NCBI RefSeq assembly: GCF_002849595.1
Contig: NZ_NRQR01000020.1
Coordinates: forward strand, 264,110 to 328,109
DNA length: 64,000 nucleotides
Direction of reading: 5' to 3'
DNA from: Luteimonas rhizosphaerae
Lineage (GTDB): Bacteria > Pseudomonadota > Gammaproteobacteria > Xanthomonadales > Xanthomonadaceae
The notes beneath the pieces were generated by a model. That model saw only the letters and a program-made list of their open reading frames with translations. It ran no database searches and was not told the DNA's origin. Of the stretch, positions 18,734 to 27,769 are shown piece by piece. The translations under genes were made by a program, and so were the position numbers. Numbering within the stretch: the first letter of the stretch is position 1; the number at the start of each line of letters is the position of its first letter.

Positions 18734-19294
18734 TCACTCCGCCAGTGCGTAGATCGCCGGCAGGTTGCGGCCCTGCTCGTGGAAGTCCATGCCGTAGCCG
18801 AAAACGTAACGGTCCGGCACGCTGATGCCGACGTAGTCCGCTTCGATGCCCTCGACGCAGCGGTCGTGGTCCTTGGTCGCGAGCACCGCGATGCGCACGT
18901 CGGCGGCGCCCTGGTCCTCGCACCAGTGCTTGACCGCCTTGAGCGTGTGGCCCTCGTCGAGGATGTCGTCGACCAGCAGCACGCGACGACCCTGCAGCGG
19001 CGTCGCCGGCCGGTGCAGCCACGCCAGGCCCGAGCCCGTCGTATTGCCGCGATAGCGGGTCGCGTGCAGGTAGTCGAATTCGAGGTCGATCTCGTTCTCG
19101 CCGAGCGCGAACGCCAGCTGCGTGGCGAACGGCATGCCGCCGTGCATCACGGTGAGGTAGACCGGCGGCAGGTCGTCGTCGCCGTAGTCGTCTGCGATCT
19201 CGTCGGCCATCACTTCGATCGCGTCCTCGAGGGCATCGCGGTCGAAGAGCAGGTCGGCGCTGTCGAGGACGTCGTCGAGGCGGGGAATGTTCAT
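18734..19294 (-). CDS. hpt: Hypoxanthine(-guanine) phosphoribosyltransferase
   Basis: 186 residues. It converts hypoxanthine (and guanine) plus PRPP to IMP (GMP). The PRPP-binding loop is VLLVDDILDEGHT (105-117). VYLTVMHGGMPFA (45-57) and the flexible-loop region TRYRGNTTG (79-87) are typical of this branch. Overlaps nagZ by 4 bases at its start and is followed 146 bp later by the MTIP gene, forming a salvage cluster. Confidence 0.93.
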   Translation of the reverse strand: MNIPRLDDVLDSADLLFDRDALEDAIEVMADEIADDYGDDDLPPVYLTVMHGGMPFATQLAFALGENEIDLEFDYLHATRYRGNTTGSGLAWLHRPATPLQGRRVLLVDDILDEGHTLKAVKHWCEDQGAADVRIAVLATKDHDRCVEGIEADYVGISVPDRYVFGYGMDFHEQGRNLPAIYALAE

Positions 19295-20280
19295 GCGGTG
19301 TCTCCAGTGCGGCGCTGTGCGGACCCGGTGTCGGCGAGCGCGCCGTCCCAGCCGAGCGCGCCGCGCCCGATCAGGCCGGTCAGCGCCATGGTATTGAGCG
19401 TGCGGCCGTCGACGGCCGCCAGCGATTCGGCGACGAGCTCGGGATGGCAGACCAGCACGACGTCACAACCCGCATCGAGGTGCGCGTCGACGCGTGCCTT
19501 GACGCCACCGGCCGAAAACGCCGCGGCCATGCCGATGTCGTCGGAGAACACCACACCACGGAAGCCCATCTCGCCGCGCAGGATCTCGTTGATCCAGCGC
19601 GGCGAATAACCCGCGGGCTCCGGTGCGACCTGCGGATAGATCACGTGCGCCAGCATCACCGCGTCGGCGCCGGCATCGATCCCGGCGACGAAGGGCACGA
19701 GGTCGTGCGCGCGGATCTCGTCGAGACCGCGCCGGTCGATGGCCTCATCGAAATGCGTGTCCTCCCGCACCGAGCCGTGGCCCGGAAAGTGCTTCAGCGT
19801 CGCTGCCATGCCGGACGCGTGCATGCCCTCGACGTAGGCGCGCGTCAGCGCGGCGACCACGTGCGGATCGTCCGAGAACGCGCGATCGCCGATCGCCAGA
19901 TTGCCGTGGCCGACGTCGACCACGGGCGCGAAACTCAGGTCGACGCCACTGTCACGCACTTCGTCGGCCATGCGCCGCGCGTGCGCGCGCGCCGCCTCGA
20001 GCGCGGCGTCGGGATCGGCCAGGTACTGGGCGCCGAAGCCCGACAGCGCCGGCAACGCCGAATAGCCCGCCTGGAAGCGCTGGACCCGCCCGCCTTCCTG
20101 GTCTACGCAGACGAGCTGCGGCCGTGGAGCGGCGTCGCGGATCGCGGCCGAGAGCTCGGCGACCTGGGCGCGCGAAGCGAAATTGCGTTTGAACAGGATC
20201 ACGCCGGCGCAGGCGTCGTGCCGCAGCCAGTCGCGCTCCTGCGCGGTCAATTCGGTGCCGGCTACGCCGATCACGAGCAT
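19291..20280 (-). CDS. nagZ: Beta-N-acetylhexosaminidase, cytoplasmic
   Basis: 329 residues, glycoside hydrolase family 3. It removes GlcNAc from 1,6-anhydro-muropeptides in cell-wall recycling, producing the AmpR/AmpC-inducing ligand. Key motifs: DQEGGRVQRF (60-69), KHFPGHG (163-169, His-containing mobile loop) and VFSDDIGM (244-251) with the nucleophilic aspartate. No signal peptide, as expected. It heads the nagZ-hpt-MTIP cluster and has an extended -10 promoter 36-52 bp upstream. Confidence 0.95.
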   Translation of the reverse strand: MLVIGVAGTELTAQERDWLRHDACAGVILFKRNFASRAQVAELSAAIRDAAPRPQLVCVDQEGGRVQRFQAGYSALPALSGFGAQYLADPDAALEAARAHARRMADEVRDSGVDLSFAPVVDVGHGNLAIGDRAFSDDPHVVAALTRAYVEGMHASGMAATLKHFPGHGSVREDTHFDEAIDRRGLDEIRAHDLVPFVAGIDAGADAVMLAHVIYPQVAPEPAGYSPRWINEILRGEMGFRGVVFSDDIGMAAAFSAGGVKARVDAHLDAGCDVVLVCHPELVAESLAAVDGRTLNTMALTGLIGRGALGWDGALADTGSAQRRTGDTA

Positions 20281-20315
20281 CGTGGAGTCTCCATCGCACG
20301 CCCCATGGCGCCGGC

Positions 20316-20332
20316 GCGCATTGTCGCAGATG
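20316..20332 (-). promoter_or_regulatory. Extended -10 promoter of nagZ (17 bp shared with rlmD)
   Basis: Minus strand CATCTGCGACAATGCGC contains TG-n-GACAAT. The same 17 bases occur upstream of rlmD at 22379-22395. Start of transcription would be about 32 nt before the nagZ ATG. Confidence 0.55.
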
Positions 20333-20497
20333 GCGTGCGATGCGACCGTTCAGCCGGCGGCCGCCCGTTCCACGGGCGCGGTGCACGGGGCGTCGACCGC
20401 GAAGACGAGTCCGCAAGGGTCCCGGGCGCCGCTCGCGACGCAGGCCGGGCGGCGGGACGCGACTCCGACCGCGTCGCCACCCGATCCGGACGCAGCG

Positions 20498-21001
20498 TCA
20501 GTCGCGCTCCGCCGCGTCCCAGCGCGCGTAGGGATGCGAGGCCAGCGCCAGGTTGTAGTAGCGCGTCAGCTCGGTCACGTCCTCGCCCGCCCACGCCGGT
20601 CGCTCGAACGCTTCGTCGGCGGCATCGAGCTCGATCTCCGCGACCACCAGCCCGGCATTGTCGCCGAGGAACTCATCGACCTCCCACAGGTGCGCGCCGT
20701 GGCGCACGTAGTGACGACGCTTCTCGACGAGGCCACCGACGCACAGCGCCAGCAGCGCCTGCGCGTCGTCGACCGGCAAGGGGAGCTCGAATTCCTGGCG
20801 CGTCGGGCCCGCCTCACGCGACTTGATGTTGAGAAACGCGCGTGCGCCTTCGATGCGCACGCGCACCGACGCCTTCTGCGCGCCGCCCTCGACCGCCGCG
20901 AGATCGTTGAGATAGCCTTGCGCCATCGGCACGACGTCGTGGGCCGCAGCGCGCCAGGCGTCGCTGGTGACCCGGAACTTGCGTTCGATCTCGATGCCCA
21001 T
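20498..21001 (-). CDS. CYTH domain protein (triphosphate tunnel metalloenzyme)
   Basis: 167 residues. The N-terminal ExExK signature is EIERKF (4-9). Alternating charged strands follow (RVRIEG, LNIKSR, EFELPLP, VEKRRHYV, WEVDEFLG, VAEIELDA) that line the tunnel. Family members hydrolyse inorganic triphosphate or act as adenylate cyclases (class IV); short bacterial ones such as this are usually inorganic triphosphatases. Starts 11 bp after the rlmD stop, so co-transcribed with it. Confidence 0.9.
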   Translation of the reverse strand: MGIEIERKFRVTSDAWRAAAHDVVPMAQGYLNDLAAVEGGAQKASVRVRIEGARAFLNIKSREAGPTRQEFELPLPVDDAQALLALCVGGLVEKRRHYVRHGAHLWEVDEFLGDNAGLVVAEIELDAADEAFERPAWAGEDVTELTRYYNLALASHPYARWDAAERD

Positions 21002-21011
21002 CGCGACGCCC

Positions 21012-22352
21012 TCAGCCCGGCTCGAACAGCGCGATCGATTCGACGTGCGCGGTCTGCGGGAACATGTCCATGACGCCCGCGGCGCGCAGCTTCCAGCCGC
21101 GCTCGTTGACGAGGTAGCCGGCGTCGCGTGCCAGCGATGCAGGATGGCAGCTGACGTAGACGATACGCCGCAGCCCTTTGAGCGGCAGCTGCCTGAGCAC
21201 CGCGTCGGCGCCCGAGCGCGGCGGATCCAGCAGCAGCGTGTCGAAGCCGGCGCGCATCCAGGATTCGCGCGACTGGTCCTGGGTGAGATCGGCGGTGAAG
21301 AACTTCGCATTCGCCAATCCGTTGTGCGCGGCGTTCTCGCGTGCCCGCGCGACCAGGCCCGCCTCACCTTCCACACCGACCACTTCGCGCACGCGGCGCG
21401 CCAGCGGCAACGTGAAATTACCCAGACCGCAGAACAGGTCGAGCACACGGTCATCCGCGCGCACGTCCAGCAGGTCCATCGTGCGCTGGATCATCGTCTC
21501 GTTGAGGCCGGCGTTGACCTGGATGAAATCCAGCGGCCGGAATGTCAGCTCGACATCCCACGGCGCCAGCCGGAACGACAGCGCAGGCGCCGCCGGCCAC
21601 AGCGCGTGCACGCTGTCGATGCCGCCGGGCTGCAGGAAGATCGCGAAGCGCTGCGCCTCGCCGAACGCTGTCAACGCAGCGAGGTCACCCTCGCCCAGCG
21701 GCTGCAGATGCCGGAACACCAGCGCCACGCCGTCGAACGCAGGCGTCGGATCGCCGGCGATGAATTCGATCTGGGGGATCGCGGCGCGGGCCTCCAGGCC
21801 GTCGACCAGCAGCGCCAGTCGCGGGATCGCCGCGGCGATCTCGGGAATCACCGTGTGGCATTCCTGAAGATCGGCGACGAAACGCGGGTCGCGCTCACGG
21901 AAGCCGACCAGGGTCTTGTCCTTCTTCTCGACCCGGCGCACCGAGAACCGGCCCTTGCGCCGGTAGCCCCAGGCGCGGTCGACCAGCGGTTCCAGCCAGC
22001 GCTCCGGCGTGACGTGCCCGATGCGCTCGAAGTTCTCGCGCAGCACGCGCTGCTTGACGACGATCTGCTGGTCGGCGTCCAGATGCTGCAGCACGCAACC
22101 ACCGCAGACGCCGAAGTGCGGGCAGCGCGGCTCGACGCGGTGCGGCGACGCGGTCAGCACCTCGATCGTGGTGGCCTCGTCGAAATGGCGCGACCGCGCG
22201 GTGCGCGTCGCCATCACCCGCTCTCCCGGCAGCGCACCGGCAACGAAGACCGCTTTTCCGTCGGGCAGGCGGGCGACGCCGCGCCCGTCGTGGGTCATGT
22301 CGGCGATGTCGGCGGGAAACGGGGTCTGGTCGAGACGACGGGATCGGGCCAC
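21012..22352 (-). CDS. rlmD: 23S rRNA (uracil-1939-C5)-methyltransferase
   Basis: 446 residues. An N-terminal TRAM domain (about 8-68) is followed by the four-cysteine [4Fe-4S] site Cys77, Cys83, Cys86 (RCPHFGVCGGC) and Cys165 (QECHTVIP). The Rossmann SAM domain carries VLDLFCGLGNFTLPLA, and the catalytic loop is YVSCHPASLARD with Cys402. It methylates U1939 of 23S rRNA. The start is taken as the GTG at 22352, which puts the N-terminus (VARSRRLDQTPFPADI) in line with xanthomonad homologues; no ATG lies nearby. Confidence 0.95.
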   Translation of the reverse strand: MARSRRLDQTPFPADIADMTHDGRGVARLPDGKAVFVAGALPGERVMATRTARSRHFDEATTIEVLTASPHRVEPRCPHFGVCGGCVLQHLDADQQIVVKQRVLRENFERIGHVTPERWLEPLVDRAWGYRRKGRFSVRRVEKKDKTLVGFRERDPRFVADLQECHTVIPEIAAAIPRLALLVDGLEARAAIPQIEFIAGDPTPAFDGVALVFRHLQPLGEGDLAALTAFGEAQRFAIFLQPGGIDSVHALWPAAPALSFRLAPWDVELTFRPLDFIQVNAGLNETMIQRTMDLLDVRADDRVLDLFCGLGNFTLPLARRVREVVGVEGEAGLVARARENAAHNGLANAKFFTADLTQDQSRESWMRAGFDTLLLDPPRSGADAVLRQLPLKGLRRIVYVSCHPASLARDAGYLVNERGWKLRAAGVMDMFPQTAHVESIALFEPG

Positions 22353-22378
22353 GTGGCGACTGCTGCGTGTAGAGGGCC

Positions 22379-22395
22379 GCGCATTGTCGCAGATG
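22379..22395 (-). promoter_or_regulatory. Extended -10 promoter of rlmD
   Basis: Identical over 17 bases to the nagZ promoter (CATCTGCGACAATGCGC on the minus strand) and placed about 30 nt before the rlmD GTG. Confidence 0.55.
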
Positions 22396-22476
22396 CGTTC
22401 CGCGCGGACAGGCGGCGAGCGCGCAGGCGATCTTTTGCCACATCTGCACGGCCGTGGCACGCGGCCATCCCGCACG

Positions 22477-22502
22477 TGAAAACGCCGCCGGGAGGCGGCG
22501 TT
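22477..22502 (-). terminator. Intrinsic terminator after ydbL-like gene
   Basis: AACGCCGCC/GGCGGCGTT 9-bp stem with a 4-nt loop, followed on the minus strand by TTTT. Lies 20 bp past the stop of the lipoprotein gene. Confidence 0.88.
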
Positions 22503-22521
22503 GCGTCGACAGGTCCGGCGC

Positions 22522-23112
22522 TTACTTCTGGCGCCAGCTGCCGCCCTGCTGGTACCACCATCCGCTGCGCGCGCTGGCGATCCACTGCTGGGCGAACACA
22601 TCGCGGATCTGCGACTCCCACTCGGGATGTCCGTTGGCGACGGCGATCTCGCGATACACCGCCTGCCGGTCCCGATTGTCGTCGGCGACGGCCGCGTTGA
22701 CCGCGACCCGGTCCTTGATCGCCAGCTGCGACGCGTCGCGCACGACGATCTGGCCGTTGCTGCCGAAGCCCAGCGCGCCCGAGTCGAAATGCGGACGCAG
22801 CGTGCCGGTGAAGCGCTGCTCCATGCGCGCGCGGATCGCCTCGACGGCCGGCGTGCGGATCGTGATGTCGGGCGTCTGCGCCTGCGCGCTGCCGATGCCG
22901 ACCAGCATCCACGGATCGAAGCGCGGGGCGCGCATCGCCATGCCGCCCGGCGACGTCGGCGGCTCGGCGGCGGGCATCTCGTCGCCGATGACGTTCTCGA
23001 CGAACTCGCGCGCCGCTTCCTTGGCTTCGGCCGCGGGAAAATAGACATTGATCGTCACGCAGGCGGTCAGCGCCAGCGCAGCCGCGATCGGCAACCCAAT
23101 CCAACGTGCCAT
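22522..23112 (-). CDS. YdbL/DUF1318 family lipoprotein
   Basis: 196 residues. A lipoprotein signal ends at LTAC with Cys18, followed by VTINVYFPAAEAKEAA, a motif of DUF1318 proteins. The C-terminal half (about 110-196) carries the conserved helix region and the terminal WYQQGGSWRQK, matching the E. coli YdbL end NGKWVRK. In E. coli YdbL acts with YdbH and YnbE in outer-membrane phospholipid homeostasis. The usual small ynbE gene is missing between ydbH and ydbL here (27-bp gap). Anchoring to the outer membrane is inferred because residue +2 is Val, not Asp. Confidence 0.82.
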   Translation of the reverse strand: MARWIGLPIAAALALTACVTINVYFPAAEAKEAAREFVENVIGDEMPAAEPPTSPGGMAMRAPRFDPWMLVGIGSAQAQTPDITIRTPAVEAIRARMEQRFTGTLRPHFDSGALGFGSNGQIVVRDASQLAIKDRVAVNAAVADDNRDRQAVYREIAVANGHPEWESQIRDVFAQQWIASARSGWWYQQGGSWRQK

Positions 23113-23139
23113 CGAATCTCTCCTGTCAGAAAACTGCGG

Positions 23140-25182
23140 CTAGTCGAACACCGGCTCGACCTCGCCTCCGGCGACGGCGGCCAGCCGGTCCACCAGCGTC
23201 GGCCAGTCGACGTCGCGGTTGAAGCCGACGACATCGAGCCGCGGAATGCCCGCGCCCTGGACGATAGTAAAGGTGTTGTCCGCTGAACGCAGACCGCCCA
23301 TTCGGCAGACCTGGTTGCGCAGCCGGCAGGCGATGCCGATCTGCCGATAGCCGAAGTCGTCGAACAGGCCGATCAACTGGCCCTGGAGGCTGGTGACGAA
23401 GGATGCATCGCCGACGCTCGAGATGTTCTGCACCGCGCGCTGGCTGATCCGCTGGCGCACGCCGCGTGTCCGCTCGGTGTGGAGTTCGGCATCGAACGCG
23501 GTCGCGTTCCAGTCGACCAGGCGCAACCCGCCGATGCGGCCGTGCAGGCGCCCGCTGATGCTGCCGAAGCCGAAGACGCTGGTCATCGCATGCAGGTCGA
23601 GACCGACGAGACCGAGATCGCTAGTCACCGTCGGTGCGACGCCGAACGGCCGCTCGATCGCCAGCGACGACACGTCGATGCGACCGTCGAAGAGCTGCAT
23701 CGACAGGCCGCCGTCGAATTCGATGCGGTTGTCGGCGTAGCGCACGACGGGAATCTGCCCGCTGAGCGTGCCGCTGAACGCGGGCCAGTCGAGCGCCTCG
23801 GCCAGCACGCCGATATCCAGGCCGTCGAGGCGCAGCGCGGTCTGCATGCGCAGCCCGGTGTCACCGTCGGGCGGTTCGAGGACCAGTTGCTCGAAGCCGA
23901 TCTCCCCGTCGAGTAGCGACAGCGCGACCGGCTCCCGCAACACCAGGCGCCCGTCGCCGCTGCGCAGGCTCCACGCGGCGGCGTCGAACGGCAATCCGTA
24001 GAGCGTGCCGCCCCGCCACGCGAACGCGCTGCGCACCGGCGCGCCGGCCGAATACCGCACGCTGCCGTTGAGGGCGTCGAGGCCGAAGCGACCGCCGGGA
24101 TCGCGCAGGTCCAGGCCGCGCATCCGCAGCTCCGCCGCGCGCAGGGTGCCGTCGGCCAACGCCAGGGTCGCGTCGAAACCACCGTCGAGTTCGAGCCCCG
24201 CCAGCCCCGCGAGCCCCAGCCAGCCCGACAGATAGCGCGCCGGCAGTCCGCGGGTGTCCGCGCTGCGGACGCGCAGGTCCAGCGCCTGCACGTCCAGCGC
24301 CGGCGACAGGCGCGCGCTGCCGTCCACGGCGAGGGTGTCGCCATCGTCCCAGTGCAGGCGCGAAAGCTGCCACGGCGCCCCGTCGGCGCGCTGCGCGTCG
24401 AGGCCGAGCGCCACCTGCGCCCCGGTCAGATCGACATAGCCGTTGCCGACCAGCACCTCGCCGCCGGTCAGCGTGCCGTCGAGCACCACATCCAGCGCCT
24501 GCTCCGGCAGGCGCAGGTCGAGCGTGATGTCCGCATCGATACCGTCGGCGGCGACGCTGGCGTCGCGGGTCTCGAGGGAGACGTCGCGCAGCGCGAGGTC
24601 CGCCGCGACCCGCAGCGGCCGGTCGGTCGGCGCGTCGACGGTGACGCGGCCATCGAGCGTGCCGCGTTGCAGCTGCGCGGCATCCCAGCCCTGCTGCACC
24701 AGCGCCTGCGCCCACAACGCCGGTACCCGCCGCAGATCCAGACGTGTCGCATCCGGCGCCGCGGCGGTGCGCTGCAGCGACAGCGTCGCGCCGTCGCCGG
24801 CCAGCGTGGCCGCGGTCGTCGCAGCGCCGAGATCGACCGCCAGCCGCAGCGGCGCGCCCTGCCCGCTCCGCACGACGCCGTCGCATTGCCAGCGGGTGCC
24901 GCCGCCCGCATCCGGCATCCGCCGCAGCGGGCAGTCCCAGACGAGATCGCGCAAGCGATAGCCCAGGTCGCCCGAATCCGCGCGCGCGGCGCGCAGGCGC
25001 AGGGCCCCATGGTCGGCGCCGGCAGGCCATTCCAGCTCGATCCGGACATCCTGGAGAACGGCGACCGGGGTCGTGACCTGGGCGATCCGGGCGCGTGTCG
25101 TCTGCGCCTGTGCATCGGGCGCGGCGGCCAGCAGCAGACACATCGAAAACAGAGGTAGGATCGACAGCAGACGGGGCGCCAT
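23140..25182 (-). CDS. ydbH: YdbH-like intermembrane AsmA-family protein
   Basis: 680 residues, shorter than E. coli YdbH (879). A signal peptide or N-terminal anchor covers about residues 4-25 (LLSILPLFSMCLLLAAA). The rest is almost all beta-strand repeat (alternating LALRDVS-, VDGSARL-, LRLDGLDIG-like units), the long lipid-binding groove of the AsmA/TamB superfamily. Conserved C-terminal features include FDGRIDVSSL and the end region VVGFNRDVDWPTLVDRL. It should span the periplasm and move phospholipids together with the DUF1318 lipoprotein 27 bp downstream. Start at 25182 is set by the signal peptide. Confidence 0.8.
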   Translation of the reverse strand: MAPRLLSILPLFSMCLLLAAAPDAQAQTTRARIAQVTTPVAVLQDVRIELEWPAGADHGALRLRAARADSGDLGYRLRDLVWDCPLRRMPDAGGGTRWQCDGVVRSGQGAPLRLAVDLGAATTAATLAGDGATLSLQRTAAAPDATRLDLRRVPALWAQALVQQGWDAAQLQRGTLDGRVTVDAPTDRPLRVAADLALRDVSLETRDASVAADGIDADITLDLRLPEQALDVVLDGTLTGGEVLVGNGYVDLTGAQVALGLDAQRADGAPWQLSRLHWDDGDTLAVDGSARLSPALDVQALDLRVRSADTRGLPARYLSGWLGLAGLAGLELDGGFDATLALADGTLRAAELRMRGLDLRDPGGRFGLDALNGSVRYSAGAPVRSAFAWRGGTLYGLPFDAAAWSLRSGDGRLVLREPVALSLLDGEIGFEQLVLEPPDGDTGLRMQTALRLDGLDIGVLAEALDWPAFSGTLSGQIPVVRYADNRIEFDGGLSMQLFDGRIDVSSLAIERPFGVAPTVTSDLGLVGLDLHAMTSVFGFGSISGRLHGRIGGLRLVDWNATAFDAELHTERTRGVRQRISQRAVQNISSVGDASFVTSLQGQLIGLFDDFGYRQIGIACRLRNQVCRMGGLRSADNTFTIVQGAGIPRLDVVGFNRDVDWPTLVDRLAAVAGGEVEPVFD

Positions 25183-25218
25183 GCGCCGCAGGATACGCCC
25201 GTTCGCATCGAGGACCCG

Positions 25219-25941
25219 ATGATCCGATTGCTGCTGGTCGAGGACGACCCTACAAGCCGCGGTTTCCTGCACGACGCCAGTCTCGCGTTGCCGGCCGAGG
25301 TCGACATCGCCGACACCCTGGCCTCCGCGCACGCGCTGGCGCTGCGCACGCCGCACGATGTCTGGCTGATCGATGCGAACCTGCCCGACGGCAGCGGCAT
25401 CGAGCTGCTCGCCGGTCTCCGCAGCGCGGGATTGCGGACACCGGCGATCGCACACACCGCCGCGCGCGAATCCGAGGCGCTCGCCGGCCTACGCGCAGCG
25501 GGCTTCGCGGTCGCACTGTGCAAACCGCTGTCGGCGCAGGACTGGCGTGCCGCGATCCGCCAGGTGCTGGTGCGTCGCGCGCGGGTCGAGGACGCCGCGC
25601 CGCGGTTCCAGCCGCAGAGCCAGGCGGACATCGCCGCTGCGCCGCTGTGGGACCGGGCGGGCGGTCTCGCCGCCGTCGGCGGCCATGAGGCCAACGCGGC
25701 CGCCTTGCGCGATCTGTTCCTCGGCGAGCTGCCCGGCACGCGTCATGCGATCGACACCGCCGCCCGCGCCCGCGACGACGAGGCGTTGCGCGCGGCGCTG
25801 CACCGGCTGCGCGCCGGCTGCGGCTTCGTCGGCGCCGATCGCCTGGGTCGCAGCGCCGCTGCGCTGCACGCGGCGCCGGACTCGCCGGACGTGCTCCAGC
25901 AGTTCCTCGGCACCCTCGATGCGACGCTGAGCCGCCGCTAG
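25219..25941 (+). CDS. Response-regulator receiver fused to an Hpt domain
   Basis: 240 residues. The receiver domain (1-118) has the acidic pair ED-D near 8-10 (VEDDP), the phospho-acceptor Asp52 (LIDANLPDG), the Thr of AHTAARE and the Lys of LCKPL. A linker of about 40 residues leads to an Hpt domain (about 150-235) with LHRLRAGCGFVGADRL carrying the phospho-histidine. There is no DNA-binding or enzymatic output and no kinase gene beside it, so it looks like an orphan phosphorelay intermediate. Divergent from ydbH (36 bp apart) and convergent with recO. Confidence 0.85.
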   Translation: MIRLLLVEDDPTSRGFLHDASLALPAEVDIADTLASAHALALRTPHDVWLIDANLPDGSGIELLAGLRSAGLRTPAIAHTAARESEALAGLRAAGFAVALCKPLSAQDWRAAIRQVLVRRARVEDAAPRFQPQSQADIAAAPLWDRAGGLAAVGGHEANAAALRDLFLGELPGTRHAIDTAARARDDEALRAALHRLRAGCGFVGADRLGRSAAALHAAPDSPDVLQQFLGTLDATLSRR

Positions 25942-25960
25942 CGCAGCGCCGGCCTGCGGC

Positions 25961-26680
25961 TCAGCGACGCGCGAGGTCGGCCGCCAGCTCCCAGGATTTC
26001 AGGCCACGCGGCCCGAGATGGTAGGACAGCACCGCGCGCAGCGGACGCCGCAGGCTCGCCAGATCCTCGGGCGCCGGCATCGTGTCCAGGGCGAGCGACA
26101 GCAGCCCGCGTCCGGTGGCCGCCGCGTTGCGGTCGGAGGCACCGGTGTCGTGGCGGATGCGCCGTGCGCCGTGCTCGGGATCCAGCCGGTAACGCGCGGC
26201 CGGGTCGATCGCCTCGCCATCGCCATCGCTGTCGAGCGCGAGGCCGAAGCCGAGCGCATCGAGCAGGTCGCGCTCGAACCGGCGCAGGGTCCAGGCCAGC
26301 GGATCGACCGCGCGCAGCCGCGCGCGCGCGTCGCCGTAGATCGCGTAGAGCTCGGGCTGCGGATCCTGGCGCGGCGCCAGGCGCAGCACCAGTTCGCTGA
26401 TGTAGAAGCCGGCCAGCATCGCATCGCCGCTCAGCCGCGGCGCCGCATCGAGCGCTTCTGCGCTGCGCAACTGGGCCAGTTCGCCGCGCTGCACGGCCGA
26501 CAGGCAAATGTGCTGCAGCGGCTGCAAGGCCGCCCGCAGCACGTGGCGCTTGGGGCCCTGCACGCCACGCGCGACGAGCCCGAGTCGACCGTGGTCCCGG
26601 GTCAGCACTTCGACCAGCAGGCTGGTCTCGCGCCAGGGACGCGCGTGCAGGACGTGGGCGGGTTCGTCGTCGATTCGCAT
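25961..26680 (-). CDS. recO: DNA repair protein RecO
   Basis: 239 residues. An N-terminal OB-fold (about 5-80; [24 protein letters not shown] split as [11 protein letters not shown] and [12 protein letters not shown], then GLVARGVQG) leads into a helical C-terminal domain with ELYAIYG and [14 protein letters not shown]. RecO loads RecA onto SSB-coated DNA with RecR in gap repair. It is the last gene of the lepA-lepB-DUF4845-rnc-era-recO cluster, 115 bp after era. The zinc-binding cysteines of some RecO proteins are absent, as usual in gammaproteobacteria. Confidence 0.95.
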   Translation of the reverse strand: MRIDDEPAHVLHARPWRETSLLVEVLTRDHGRLGLVARGVQGPKRHVLRAALQPLQHICLSAVQRGELAQLRSAEALDAAPRLSGDAMLAGFYISELVLRLAPRQDPQPELYAIYGDARARLRAVDPLAWTLRRFERDLLDALGFGLALDSDGDGEAIDPAARYRLDPEHGARRIRHDTGASDRNAAATGRGLLSLALDTMPAPEDLASLRRPLRAVLSYHLGPRGLKSWELAADLARR

Positions 26681-26795
26681 CTGGAGCGGGTCGCCACCCT
26701 CGTCGTGGGGAAAACGTACGGCAGCGGCGCGGCGTCAGGCCGGCGGGGCGTGGCGCCGCGAGCCGTCTGCGGCGCAGCGGAACGCCGCGGCGCGA

Positions 26796-27704
26796 TCAGG
26801 CGTCGCCGTAACCCAGTGCCTTCAGCGCGGCCTCGTCGTCGGACCAGCCCTCGCGCACGCGCACCCAGGTTTCCAGGAACACCTTGGCGTCGAACAGCCG
26901 CTCCATGCCCATGCGCGCCTTGGTGCTGATGTCCTTGAGCCGGCTGCCGGCCTTGCCGATGACGATGGCCTTCTGGCCGTCGCGCTCGACCCAGATCACC
27001 GCGCCGATGCGCAGCATCGTGCCGTCGAGGGTGAAGGATTCGATCTCGACCGTCGTCGCATACGGCAGTTCGTTGCCGAGCTGGCGCATTAGCTGCTCGC
27101 GCACCAGTTCGCCGGCGAGGAAACGCTGGCTCTTGTCGGTGATCTCGTCCTCGCCGTACAGCGCGGGCTGCTCGGGCAGCAGCGGCAGCAGCGTCGACAC
27201 CAGCTGTTCGAGCCCCTTGCGCTTGAGCGCCGACAGCGGGATCACGCCGGCGAACTCGCGTCCGTCGCTGACCTGCTGCAGGTAAGGCAGCAGCGCGGTC
27301 TTGTCCTTCAGACGGTCGATCTGGTTGACAACCAGCAGCACCGGCACGCCGGCTTCGCGCAGCGCCTCGTAGGCCAGCGCGTCCTCCTCGTCCCAGCGTC
27401 CGGCGATGACGACCAGCAGGGCGGCGTCGACGCCTTCCAGCGCGCCGCGCGCGGCGCGGTTCATGATCCGGTTCATCGCCCGCTTCTGCTCGCGGTGGAT
27501 GCCGGGCGTGTCGACCAGCAGCAACTGGCCTTCGGGGAACGTCGCGATGCCCAGCAGCCGGTGGCGCGTGGTCTGCGGCCGGTTGGAGACGATGCTGACT
27601 TTCGCGCCGACGAGGGCGTTGACGAGCGTGGACTTGCCGACATTGGGTCGGCCGATGACGGCCACCTGGCCGGCATGGTGGGGCGCATTGGGGAGATCGG
27701 TCAT
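26796..27704 (-). CDS. era: Era GTPase (30S ribosome maturation)
   Basis: 302 residues. GTPase motifs: G1 GRPNVGKST (18-26), G2 [14 protein letters not shown]3 DTPG (65-68 region), G4 NQID, G5 SALK. A C-terminal KH domain (about 210-295) includes [18 protein letters not shown]. Era binds the 3' end of 16S rRNA and checks 30S assembly. Follows rnc by 65 bp and has a possible promoter of its own just before the start codon. Confidence 0.97.
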   Translation of the reverse strand: MTDLPNAPHHAGQVAVIGRPNVGKSTLVNALVGAKVSIVSNRPQTTRHRLLGIATFPEGQLLLVDTPGIHREQKRAMNRIMNRAARGALEGVDAALLVVIAGRWDEEDALAYEALREAGVPVLLVVNQIDRLKDKTALLPYLQQVSDGREFAGVIPLSALKRKGLEQLVSTLLPLLPEQPALYGEDEITDKSQRFLAGELVREQLMRQLGNELPYATTVEIESFTLDGTMLRIGAVIWVERDGQKAIVIGKAGSRLKDISTKARMGMERLFDAKVFLETWVRVREGWSDDEAALKALGYGDA

Positions 27705-27710
27705 CCGCGC

Positions 27711-27716
27711 ATTCTA
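27711..27716 (-). promoter_or_regulatory. Possible internal promoter directly before era
   Basis: Minus strand TAGAAT then GCGCGG then ATG: a -10-like box 6 nt before the start codon, which would make an extra leaderless era transcript. Same architecture as at map, uup and msrC. Confidence 0.4.
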
Positions 27717-27769
27717 CGGAAAGCCGCGCCTGCGCAGGCCGCGGCGTGCCGGCGCCGCGTCGGATCGAT

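Noticed and set aside
20281..20497. Possible small gene between nagZ and the CYTH gene
   Set aside because: No frame with start site and family features; the region holds the nagZ promoter and GC-rich filler.
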